Source of the DNA: Orbilia blumenaviensis
Taxonomy: Eukaryota; Ascomycota; Orbiliomycetes; Orbiliales; Orbiliaceae
Assembly: GCA_036872755.1 (NCBI GenBank)
Contig: JAVHNS010000016.1
Coordinates: 124,001-188,000 of the forward strand
DNA: 64,000 bases
Reading direction: 5' to 3'
The translations under genes were made by a program, and so were the position numbers. This document shows positions 23,675-35,141 of this stretch, one piece after another (positions within the stretch are counted from its first letter, which is position 1; every line of letters starts with the position of its first letter). The notes beneath the pieces were generated by a model. That model worked only from the letters and a program-made list of their open reading frames with translations. It was not told where the DNA came from and did no database searches.

Positions 23675-24644
23675 TCAAACCGTCTCCCGCCCAAGATCCG
23701 TTGTATATTCTTTAGAATAGTCGCTCACAATCTTTATGCTGACAGGGCCCCAGAACTCACACCCAGTAAGATTTCGCGTGAATACGCCAACTTGATTAGA
23801 CCAACTGTCATCATATGTTACGGTATCTTCTAGCTCGAATTGGTCGGGTTTATTTGCCTCCGTTTCCCAAGCTGCAATATCGGCGATGTGCTGTTTCCCG
23901 CGCCACGCAGAGGCTCGGTGCCACCGAATAGCCGTCTCTTTTTCGAATTCTTCTTCATCAGTATACTCTTCCCTAAGCGGGGCGCGAAGGCTTTCCGGGA
24001 CATCTTTTTCGGGCAGCACGGCTGGGATGTCGAGGTGGAAGTCTAAAGTAACAGGGTCGCCCGCAGCATCGACCATAACGCCTAACCCAGGGATATTTTG
24101 TGATTCCTCCCTCACCTTTCTGTTACGAGGATCTTCCCAAGGTCTAGCTCCTTGGCCGTCACATTCGGTATGTATATTGGTCATGTCCTCTAAATGTACC
24201 ACGAAGGCCACACCATGGCAGAAGTGCTGGGGATATACGAAAATTGACTCAACGAAGTATGGATTCGATGCTAGAACGCCATATTACAGGCATTCGGGTC
24301 AGTTTATATCATAAATATGAGAAATCCGATCGGCTCTTACGGTTCACCCGTGCCGGGTTATATGTGATGGATTCCAGTAACCAATTATCCCCAGACTGCT
24401 CTAAGTTTGCGCACCCATCGTCCATCCACGGCGGAACAGTATCAAACCACCGCTGTATACTTGTACTGATCGTTTTATCGTTTGCTGTGACTCTATAATC
24501 GTGTTCCAACATGAAATCGACGGGTGCTGCCTTTAGGACTTGCGTCGTTGTGATGCTTCGAGCATTGACATCCGGCACTTCGCAAAGCAAAACCCATAAC
24601 AGTAGTGATGAAAATCTCGATAAAGATCTTTTACAAGACTTCAT
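23675..24644 (-). CDS. Secreted protein of unknown function, 299 residues
   Basis: Two exons, 24644-24341 and 24270-23675. The intron has GTAAGA, a CTGAC branch site and a CTAG acceptor, and the join keeps one frame of 300 codons. Residues 1 to about 28 form a signal peptide (basic start, SSLLLWVLLCEV core). The mature protein has few cysteines (Cys78, Cys119, Cys138 and one near the end in TGCEFWG), a hydrophobic central patch (VYPQHFCHGVAFVVHLEDM) and an acidic, Glu-rich second half. It resembles no enzyme I know. A lineage-restricted secreted protein or candidate effector is a reasonable guess without direct evidence. Confidence 0.75.
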
Positions 24645-25414
24645 TTTAACTTGTTAGTCCTTGCATTTTTGATACACTACAGTCAAAGCCAGCTATGGCG
24701 AATCTCAATCTGAGATCTTTTGGCACATGGCCATGCATGGAGAAGCACAAATCGCATGCATGCATATTCCGCGCAAAGGCGCGCAGTGATTTTAAGAATC
24801 ACTACTGAGAAAAGTAAAATATCTCAATACCGATCCCAAAATCCCAATAATTAGGTATTGAGGCCCACAGTCATTCACAGGACCAAGGTTCACCAAACTG
24901 GTTTGAGTTTAACGTATGGTGTTTTGCTGACGCGCCCACGTGATAACTATTATGAAGCGTCAACACAACAGTGTTGTTGTTGTATTTTCAACCCTATATC
25001 TCATGCCCCTTCATGGCCAGGTGCGTATACACCCGCGCTTCAATAACGACTTATGTTAGAAAGTAATTGCAAAAGCTAGCCATAAAAATAACCATAGATC
25101 TGCCTAAGCCTTGTAAGGTTCAAAATCCCGATTTCATGGTCGTTCGTAGCCTTAGCTTGGAGCGAGTCGATGCACAGCCTTCTCAGGACAGAATTGCCAA
25201 AATGGGTAATAAAAACCACAACCTTGGCCAAATGCGGGCTGGAGATCGGGAAGACTCCACCGAGAGACTTTAACGTATATAAGAAGCTCCGAGAATTATA
25301 ATACTGGAGAATTTAGGCTTTTAAATTTCTACTCACTCAGATAGACCGCCAGCTCTTAAGATTGCAAAAATAATAAACTTAGCTACTTGCCCCGCCGCTC
25401 GAATTCCGTCCACA
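24645..25414. other. Divergent promoter spacer
   Basis: About 770 bases between two divergent genes. It contains the inverted repeat ACAACA-GTGTTGT near 24965 followed by TTGTTGTATTTT, a string also present in the intron at 51281-51539. No gene is supported. Confidence 0.4.
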
Positions 25415-27154
25415 ATGGAATCTTATGTCGGATATAACACTTATCAGACATACCGACCGACGTATGGTGGTTATAACAATGACAAGGCTCGGCCATCAGA
25501 TCAAAGCGGGCTCTACGATCAAAATTCGGAATATATATGCGATATTTGCAAGTCTCACAAATTTTCAGGGATGGTATACCACTGCAAAACATGTCTTAAT
25601 GGGGACTTCGACATGTGTGAAGCATGTCAAGTCCAAGGCCGTACCTGTTTCTGTGGGCATAACGGAAACCTTGTTACCTTACGTATTCTGCCGGGCACGG
25701 GGAGAAAATATGGTTCCGCAAATAGGACAAGGGGAAATATAGAACCAGAGGATCTTGCGGGAAAAGCATTGATAGATCTCCTGCCGTCTCAGACAACGTT
25801 AAACGACCCTCTCAGCAATCCAGAGCTACTCCCTTATTACCAGCGTTTCGCGGTGTATACTGATACCCACCGGAACCCTCCATATAATACGTTTCTATGT
25901 ACGAGCACTCGAGAATATGAGACTTGGGAGGATGAGTCTTATAAGCCACAAAAGGAATTCTTCGAGCAGAAGATCGCCGATTTCAGTGCGATCTTGACTG
26001 AGACAGTGCATTTCTCACAGTATAATGCCCGATGTGGGAGCAAGGGATGGGAATATCAAACCCAAGACGGTGAAATGGTCGATGCTCTGGATTTTGTGCT
26101 GCATTTGACGCTAAAACTTGAAGAGACATTTCGAGATTTATCTGATTTGGTGGACGAGATGAACAAGCAGTGGGCAGCGAAAGAAATAAATGAGGCCCGG
26201 GCTATGGGAAATCATCAGCACGTGAGCTCGTGCGAGCAGTGGATTTTGAAAGTGATGAAAGAGGAAGCGATCAACCATCAAAGGTCAAAATACGAACGGC
26301 TTACGGAGACGTTAAAAGGAGTGGAGATTGCGACAGAGAAAGCCCAAGCACTCGAAAAATATACCTGTGATTTTCTGGCCGCTAAGGTAGCAGCCGAGGT
26401 AGAGGCGATAAAGTTACAGGGACATTTCCAGTCAAAACACGAAGAAAGAATGAAAGCTGCCGACGTTTTAAAACACCACTACGATATACGACAAAAACTT
26501 GACGAGCGGTTGTTGAGTTTTAGAAGAGCACATATCAACGCCTATCTAGCATATCGGTTGTCAGAATCTCTAGAAAATGAAGTGGCGGCGAAAGCCGAGT
26601 GTGAAGTATCGTTGAATGGGGCCATACAGGCAAAGGATGGGGCGATACGAACCATTTCGGAAGAATACGACAATAGGATTACAAAATCGCTGCTGCCTGC
26701 GATATCAAGTGCCTCCGCAATGGTACCCGCTTTGCCGCAATACTCAGTGGCCTCTGTGACCGTAAATTCGAGTAATATTCAACAACCACCTTTGCCGCCG
26801 CAGAACATTACCAACAACACCATGCCAGTTCAGACGACGGCCAATGCTGCACCCAGTAGCACGGCTGTCCCGACAAACCAACCGAAATTTCAAATGCCGT
26901 TATCATATTATAGTAATATGTTAACCCAGCAGCATGTCGTATGTATTTTCCGGACTATCCCAAAATCGATTTGTGGGGTCGACGCTAGATGGTGGATTTG
27001 CTGCTGCCTGGTTTTTATCATGCTTTGTTTCATTTTCCCAGATGCTAACAGCGGGGTATCTCTATAGACGAACATGAATATTATAAACAATATAGCGGGT
27101 GGAAACACAACATATTCACTGGTAAACCCGGTAACTGGGTTGAAGTATTGGTAG
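25415..27154 (+). CDS. ZZ-type zinc-finger, coiled-coil protein
   Basis: Two exons, 25415-26938 and 27068-27154, giving 536 residues. The ZZ-like finger occupies about 40-82: Cys42-x2-Cys45, Cys57-x2-Cys60, Cys68-x2-Cys71 (DFDMCEAC), then a CFCGH pair. ZZ fingers bind protein partners such as N-degrons or histone tails; the partner here is unknown. A globular, possibly helical part (about 140-260) is followed by a charged helix likely to be coiled coil (about 265-440), and an Asn/Thr/Pro/Gln-rich tail. The 129-nt intron has GTATGT, a GCTAAC branch site and a TATAG acceptor, and the downstream exon continues the same polar Asn-rich composition (TNMNIINNIAGGNTT). If the intron is not removed the frame ends at 27067 with a hydrophobic Cys/Trp tail, which I regard as the minor or artefactual form. 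Confidence 0.85.
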
Positions 27155-30100
27155 TGTCACGGCCTATCAAGCTTTTAATGTTCTTAGCTGTGGGAAGGTG
27201 TTTGGGTTCTGATGCTATGAAACAAAAGTTTGCATATCTAGAATGCTTCCTAGTATCTATATTGAGAGCGCTGAATACCTAGATAAATAATAGATATTCA
27301 ACATCGCTATGAAGACAGCTTTATGATGCGCTAGGCTTCCTTTGACAAGCTAGCTACTTACATGATAAGGATTCTGGAATTCGTTGCTCATTGTTTGGGG
27401 GTCTGTCTGTAATAGATATTGGAATTCCTGTTCAATGGTAGCTACCGTATAATTTCATGTAATCTGATGCGAAAATGATCAGCCTAAGGGTTTTTTCTTG
27501 GCCGGTAACGAGACGACGAAAGTGAAGGATCTGAAGAATCTGGCACTTTGAGAATTTGAGACAATCATGATCAATCGTGCCATACTATGGGAACGGCTAG
27601 GGCCGGGTTTCAATGCCCCTTGAAAGTACAGCATGGAAATCCATAGTGCTTATGTGCGCACATGCAAATCTTGGGTCGTGGCAACGGGTCTGTGGAGCTA
27701 TGGGTTGATCGTATCAGAGACATACGATATGAAAATGATTTTTAGTGGCCCGAGTTGGACAGGCAACGTCTAGCATTTGGCCACCGTCGGAAGTCAGCTC
27801 TAGCGTGGGAGGCAATAGTTTGGAGACGTTTTCTGAGAAAGGCTCCTCCAGACCTTAACATCAAAAATTCGGATAGCCATGTCGGACCATACATCACATC
27901 ATTCATCGATTACTAAAATCCATAGATCATTTTAGCGGGGTTTTCTGATGCCGTCCTGTAATAATTTCATAATGGAGAGATCTAGACAGCCAATGTGGCG
28001 CCCAAACCAAGAAGTACCTTCCAAATATCGTAATCGGCACGGAACAAGTCTGGATCAGCCGAGTAGCTGGTACGTACAGGTACACAATTTGGGTTCAGCA
28101 TTGAGCTCCCAGACTGGGCCGAACGTCATGTCCTCGTGAAAATTTGTACTGAATACAGGGCCACCTTGGCAGAAATATTAGTCGGATATCAAGACTCTGT
28201 TTCTGAGCTCTAGCTGAGGCTAAACATTTAACCCTAACGGTTGTGCAGGGGCCAAGTTGTTTCTTATGTTCGCCGCTCCGCATTAAGCTTGAGGGGTGCT
28301 TGTATATCTCATAGTATGGCTTCTTAAGGGTCTGTGTTTAAGATCAAGCCGTCCTGGATCTAAACAAGGTAGCCAATGCTTGAGTTCCGCCAACCCCCAC
28401 CATCCAGTTGACAAGATAGAGCTTATCAGCCACCCATCTTGTGGAACATGTATATCGATGTAATACCATTTAACCAAGCCAGTCGGAGTGAAGCTACGGC
28501 CGCCAATGTGATACTTCGAGCTTTGGGGTCTTTAGGCAGCTACCTTGCAAGGGTAGCATTGCATGGTTATGGTGGCATGCAAGAACGTCTAGCTTAACTT
28601 CGAAATTCGGCTTAAATACCGAAAGATGGCTTGAGCAAAGATGAGGTGTCAGAATAAGGTAAGACCCACTTAGCGCGGCCGAATGAACTGCACACGACGG
28701 GTGCTGGGCCACGCGACAGGAATGGGCCACCTGCTGGGGTATGTTATTGAAATGTCTGCCGGTATGCAATGATGATCGCTATATAGGGCGAATATGAGTG
28801 TTAGCATGGAAGGAAAGTGAGGCAATTGCAACGGCCCACTCGACAGCATTTACTTGTGGGGACATAATCGAATACGATGTTGCAAAGCTAACGCCATTGT
28901 TCCGAACATTTAGCACTTATCAATCACGAGTTGGGCCGACTTGTGTTGCAGGGACGTAGTAAGCTGCTTGTGGTTTGATATTAATGGAGTTGAAATTAGG
29001 CAGCAGCCTAGCTGTGGAGATCGGTTCTGGTATCAGTTGGGCCAATCCCGCTAGAAACAGGATATGCTGTAGTTGCATGGCAGATCATAGGCGAAGTTCA
29101 ACTTGAAAACCAATGGGCCGAATATGATTGGAGGGATGATTTCGTCTTGTCTTGCACGATTCCCTCTGATGGAGATGCCCGATGAATCGATGAATTTTGG
29201 ACTTAGAGAATGTTGTGCAGAACGTCTCCCGACTTGGCGCATTCAGTGGCTTGCCCCGAAGCTTTGCCTGAGGCTCGTTTAATCTCGTGGCAGGCGGGGG
29301 CAGGCTAGCGTCGGCCATGGAATATTCCTTTCGATTTTGTTGCTCGCCACTTTGCTCTTGCGACTACAAAGGGAAGCTGCGAACATCGACATCATCGAAC
29401 AGGAGCCGAGGTCAAATTGGGTCATTACGGCGCCGCGCATAAAAATTTAGAGCGAGGGCCGGTATAGACCTAACAAATTATTGAACTTTTTTTTGTCTCT
29501 GCTTTACGACGCTTGAAGCTTATCACATGCTGTTTATGGTAAGTGAAGTCAAACGTCCCACTGGATTGGATATCATTAACTCCAGTCCCCCGAGCCCTTA
29601 AAGTTGCATCAAAAATAGCAAGTACGAAAGCACGTTATTGTTCTTAGGGCTCGCGTTTTCTTCGGTACCGGATGGTTGATATAGTCTTGTCCGCGGTAAA
29701 GGGACTACCCGGATCTATCGGGCAGTTAGATGTGGCGTTGCAATTGTGGGATGTGGTATCGGAAAGACTATGATACTTGGGAAATATAATCTAGGTCAAA
29801 TGTCTCTGCAGTTGAAAAAAAGTTTAAAAACCTTCTGAGACAACCCGAGCCAGAATGGGTCAATAGTCTCGTGAGACCAGTGGGTTTGAACAACAGGCTT
29901 TCTCTTATCATGGCCAGTCACGGGAGATGCTGCAAATATCAGGCACAAGATTGGTGTTTGATCGAGAACCTGATTTTCGCTGCCGGTCACAGGTAGAGTA
30001 CTCGAGAATTGGACAAGAAAATCTCACCACACCATAAACCTCAAAAGCACGGAACGTCCTGATCTGGAAGGTGGTGGTTTTCGCATTCTTTGTGGGTAAC

Positions 30101-30730
30101 ATAATTAAGTATCCACAGCTATTTGTGCGCTAAAATGGCTCCGGGAACCCTTGTAAGACTTTTTAGTGCAGGGTAATCGATAGCGGCGAAAAGTAGCCAG
30201 GAGCGGAGGTTTAGGGCGCGAGCGACAATCACTCTCATCGCGAAATGGTCATCTGCAACCAACCAAATGGCGGCCCCCAACCCTCAAACCCGAGGTATCG
30301 ATATGTTTCTGTGTCCTGATGCCTGATCTTTTTGCCTTCCCTCGTACCCCGCCGATAACTGTCATATGAACTTTGACCGCTCAATCGGCATTCGTTTGGC
30401 TCCCTTGATGGTGTATGCAGGGGTGTAATCTGAAGGTATGTCTGATTACTAGGTGTCACTGTCCACCATCCTCTTTGCGATGGAAGATGGGCAGAGAATA
30501 CACCTCTTTCTGAACCTTGTTCCACGACAGAAGTCCTACTGTGGTCCCCTCTGAGCAACCAGATGGGAGGGTAGACGCATAAAACGATGCCGTTCGCCGT
30601 GGGAGAATTTTTTCTGGTTCTCCTTTTCCGAGCTGACAATTGTGCTTTCTCTTTCCAATAAATCCGTATAGGATATCGAAGTTCCTGAGCAGCTTGTGCC
30701 TTGCATAGTTGCGTGTCGAATTTGCCAACC
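27155..30730. other. 3.6-kb gene-free region
   Basis: Mostly unique AT-rich sequence with scattered short ORFs of 60-90 residues and no family motif. A 181-residue minus-strand ORF (30780-30235) covers the leader of the next gene but looks accidental. I see no transposon domain or terminal repeat. Confidence 0.4.
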
Positions 30731-33260
30731 ATGTCGGAAAAGCAGGTTGAAGATATTGAGGCCAGCCGCCTGCCAACCACCTATCCAGGCCCAGCCGTTG
30801 ACGGTACCGTTAACGAGCCCATTGAAAAACGCGATTCAATTGTGCCATCTGAGGGCGTCCCAGAAGATCTGAAAATCGAATTAGAGCAGGCTCACATTGA
30901 TGTCTATGCTCCTTTTCCAATTGATGAAAATGCCAAAGAAGAAGGAAACATCCTGACTATTCGAGCTTTATTTGTTGGATGTGTCTTGGGCGCATTGGTT
31001 AATGCAAGTAATGTGTATCTGGGTAAGTTTAGTCTGAACGTTATCCCCGTATACCACACAACACGCGCTAATGATATATATCGTTGAATCCGAATAGGTT
31101 TGAAGACAGGTATGAACTAAATTCCTCAACGGCGGTTTCGATACACCAAGAGCCCACCTCGTCAGATTCCTTCCGTTTGATGAGTTACTAACCAGTTTGT
31201 CTAGGATGGACTTTTACTGCCAACATGTTAGGAGCATTGGGTGGCTTCGCCATCATCAAGCTCATCTCCCTCACCAAGATCCCATGGATTGGTGGTTATT
31301 TCGGACCCATGGAGAACAATATCGTCCAGACAGCTGCCACGGCGGCCGGTGGTCTCGGAACAATCTTTGTTTCCGCCGTCCCAGCCCTCTATCAGATGAA
31401 CCTTATGTCCAAAAATCCCGCTGACGACTACTGGAAGCTCATTTCCTTTACCGCTGTCTCTGCCTATTTCGGATTCACTTTTGCAGTTCCATGTAAGATG
31501 CCCTTTATAATATTTACTATTCTAATCATGGTCTTTGCTCACATAATATTCAGTGCGGAAGTTCTTCATCATTCATATCGCTCGTGAACTAAATTTGGTT
31601 TATCCGACCGCTTCTGCCACCGCGCTGACTATCCGAAGTATGCATCTGAGCACTGGTGGCCTTGAGAGCGCAAAGAAAAGGATCAAGGGGCTGTCAATTG
31701 CTTTCATCTTTGCCTTTATCCAGAGAGTTGTCTCTCAGTATGCCATTGGTATTCTGTGGGACTGGCATATTTTCTGGTGGGTCTACACGTGGGGTGGCAA
31801 AGGTGCTATTGCTTTGGTCAACTGGGGTTGGTATCTTGAGTGGACTCCAGCCTTCATTGGTAGCGGTATGCTTGTCGGTCTCAACGCTGCTTACTCTTTC
31901 CTCGCTGGTTCCATCATTGCCTGGGGTATCATCGGACCAACCCTCGTCGCATATGACGCCGCTTTTTGCCAACGGGCTTCTGAGAACTACCCCGACATGT
32001 GGAACTGCAATGGGCTTCGTCTCGCCGATCCTAAGAATGCTCCTTCTCCACGTTACTGGATGATTTGGCCTGGTGTCCTTCTCATGATGGCAGTCAGTTT
32101 CGCCGAACTGGCAGTCAACTATAAGATCATCGGAAAGGCATTTGGTGCAGCTACCACAATGGGCGCTAAGCGATTGAATGAAATCATCGAACGACGCGGA
32201 AAGTCCAATAAATTTATCGCCAAGTTGGCATCTAAACCAATCTCTGCTGATACTATGGAAGACCCTTCACCAAAGGAAGACCAAGTACCCACATGGATGT
32301 GGGGACTTGGCTGCCTCGGTGTTGTCATCCTAACCTGCGTCGTACTTGGCCTTCAATATCAGTTTCCAGTCGGATATTCCATCTTATCTCTTGTCCTCGG
32401 CCTGTTCTTCGCTTTGCTTGCCATCCAGTGCACTGGCGCTACCGATATCACTCCCATCACTACCGTCTCTAAGGCTTCTCAGCTCATTATGGGTGGCGTT
32501 ACTAAGGGCCAAGGTACAGCTATGCATACTGCCCAGCTCTACAATTTGATGTCTGGTGCAGTTGCCGCTGGTGCAGCATCTCAGTCTACCGACCTTGTCA
32601 ACGATTTCAAGGTTGGATTCCTGCTTAGAACACCACCACGCGTCCAGTGGTATGCTCAAGGTGTTGGCTCCTTCGTCAGCATCTGGCTCGCTCCTTCAAT
32701 TTTCGTCCTCTTCTCTAAGGGTAAGATTCCTCGCCCGGTAACTACTTCCAGCAATTCGTATACTGACTTTTGTCATAGCATATCCATGTATTGTCGACCT
32801 CGAACTTTCTGACTCCTGCGATTTCCTTGCTCCATCTGTCTCTGCTTGGCGTGCAGTCGCTGTTGCCATGACCGATCCCAGCTTTCCTATCCCCACCTCT
32901 TCCGGAATTTTCGCCATTGTCATCTCAATCGTCGGTGTCCTCGTTGTCATTGGTAGACACTACCTCAATTCGACAGGGCACACCAAGGCCGCGAAATTCA
33001 TGCCAAACATGATGGTGCTCGGTCTTGGTTTCTTGTTGCCGCAAACACAGTATTCTACTGCTATGTGCATCGGTGCTACCATTGCCTACATCTGGCAAAA
33101 GAAATGGCCGCTTGGTTTTGAGATTTACTGCTTCAGCATTGCAGCTGGTCTGATTGCTGGCGAGGGTATCGGAGGTGTCATCAACGCCCTTTTCCAGGTC
33201 GTGAATATCTCTGGTAATACCCTCGGAACTAATGTTGGATGTCCTGACCACGCTTGTTAA
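30731..33260 (+). CDS. OPT-family transporter (YSL-like oligopeptide/metal-chelate transporter)
   Basis: Five exons: 30731-31022, 31098-31109 (12 nt), 31205-31492, 31554-32720, 32779-33260, giving 746 residues. The OPT family moves small peptides or metal complexes with protons across the plasma membrane. The first 75 residues are cytoplasmic and acidic; then the signature NVYLGLKTGWTF (Gly98 to Trp103, with LKTG made by the micro-exon), MLGALGGFAIIK, the LRKFFIIHIARELNLVYPTASATA segment, about 14-16 hydrophobic segments, GATDITPITTVSKASQLIMGG, and the C-terminal GEGIGGVINALFQVVNISG. Introns 1 and 2 have CTAAT and CTAAC branch sites. Codon use is C-rich at third positions compared with neighbours, suggesting good expression. 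Substrate is unknown. Confidence 0.97.
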
Positions 33261-35141
33261 GCGAAATTCTCCGCTTTTATCTTGCAGTTTAATGTGTATC
33301 GATGTCTCCTTTCTTCATTCTGCAAGACTCATAGCCGTATATATCCCTTCGTTATGCTCTCTTTTTTGAGTCCTGTAGCTGTCTGGTGTATGTGCTATTT
33401 TCGTCAACTTTGGAGACTCATTGTATCCGAAGTTGACCTGGTCACGGATTACATGTTATACATACCAGTATATAATTAATGATAATACTTCAAATCACCT
33501 TAAATTTACAATATTCGCCAGTCCGCTCTAAATGTCTAATCGAAATGTGTCGTAGAATACAAGGTTAGTGGTTTTGTCTTAGTGTACCCTTGGGGAGGCA
33601 AACGTGCCGGAAATCTGTTTGAATGATCAGAAATCTGTTTACATAAGTGCTTAGTAGCGAGGTATGTGCCAAATATCACATGCCTCGCTAACAGTAGCAG
33701 GACCCTCTTCCCTAACCCATCAAGATATATCATCGATATTCTAGGCATAGCCGACAGATATAAATATACTAACGTCTGAGACAAGCCATGCATAGTCATA
33801 TGGGTACCTACATAACCGTATATAGTCCTGTGAAATTCTACCGATCGCTAGTTCTAAATTTCAGTATTGCAATATTTATACTAATTATAACATAAAGATT
33901 CGGAACCACTAATGAACTAGTTATCTTCAATCCAATTTAAGAGAATTAGATTTCTTATTCGGTCGCTTCCAGACTAAAATTTGATGCTAAAACTTATTTA
34001 AATTGTTTTTTCACTCATACATAATCCCGGGACTAACCCGCAGCTGCGTATTAACTATCGATTTCCGGGAGCCTTCCGCGGCCAGTATTTTTTGTGTCTA
34101 TGAACCAACCACCTCCCACTTTAGAATGTTACGAAGCGGGCTATGATAATAGCAGCCAAAGGGCAAGCATTACTGTGTTTTGCGTCTGGCGCACAAAATT
34201 AGAATCGTGAGTCTTGGAATATCGGACCCGGAGGCTAACTAGGAGAGTGAGCTCCTGGGCTCCGAGAGGCCCTTCTCCTAGAGTTTTTCGGCCAAGGCAA
34301 AAGACGAATAACACCAACCTGGTGAAAGGTATCAAGTATAAGATTCTCAACAGCGGTTGGTAGCGGCGCTCAGCCTTGAATAAGTTAATCTTAATTCGCC
34401 TCACATTGAGGTCGACAAGTCATTGTAGATGGCGAACACGGCGAGTGTGTACGTACGGTGCCTTGGATCCATGAGTATGGCGATGACGCGGTCAGTTGAC
34501 CTATATGCGGTCACGAGCCCATGGAAGACACAATCGCCATCGAAAACTTTAAGAGTTTTTGAGGAAGCAATGGAAGAATCGATGGCCACTAGTCTAGCGT
34601 CAGCGTTACCATCACGTTACACGGAAGAACATTGAGGCTTTGACGGTTTGTCAACACGCAAAATACCACACATGCCTGGAAGCTGCTGGCCAATTCGAGA
34701 ATATAAAGCTTGGGTTGCTCTTGGATGGGCAAATACCTTGGTATATTTTTTTATCATGAAAGCCTTGGAAGTTGAAGATGTCATCTGACGTTGATGCAGC
34801 TGGTAAAGAGGCTGGATGGTGGCTGGAGACTATTAAAGATGTCGAAGGTGCTGGAGAGGCCCAGAGGTCTGTAAGTTTTTATCAAAGTGGGAACACATAC
34901 CTTTCCAGCTCTCTCCAGCTCCAACCACTGACCACGTCAACAGCTTCAATCCTCGGCATCGACGCTTCTCAATACCAATTTTCAAGATATCTTACAAAGC
35001 CCTTACCTCGCCTTCTCTGCCTCCTGGTAGAATCGCTGAACTAGGACACTCTTTTCTGAAGCCAGTTTCACTTATCCTAGATTCCGATCCTGGTGGTTCA
35101 AAAGACGATAGCTATCCTGCAGCTAATTGGGTACCACCAAT
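33261..35141. other. Gene-free spacer
   Basis: About 1.9 kb. Facing short ORFs at 34401-34635 (both strands) and 34772-35044 were considered; none has a recognisable domain, signal peptide or splice partner. The stretch around 33830-34020 is very AT-rich. Confidence 0.4.

Noticed and set aside
25119..25140. GGTTCAAAATCC resembling a tRNA B-box
   Set aside because: No matching A-box or cloverleaf could be drawn around it.
27600..29400. Considered as a decayed transposon
   Set aside because: No reverse transcriptase, integrase or transposase motif in any frame, and no terminal repeats.
30235..30780. 181-residue minus-strand ORF antisense to the OPT gene start
   Set aside because: It overlaps the leader and start codon of a confident gene, has no domain, and composition looks random.
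34772..35044. 90-residue ORF just upstream of the exonuclease-like gene
   Set aside because: No intron joins it to the downstream frame and composition is unremarkable; treated as leader sequence.
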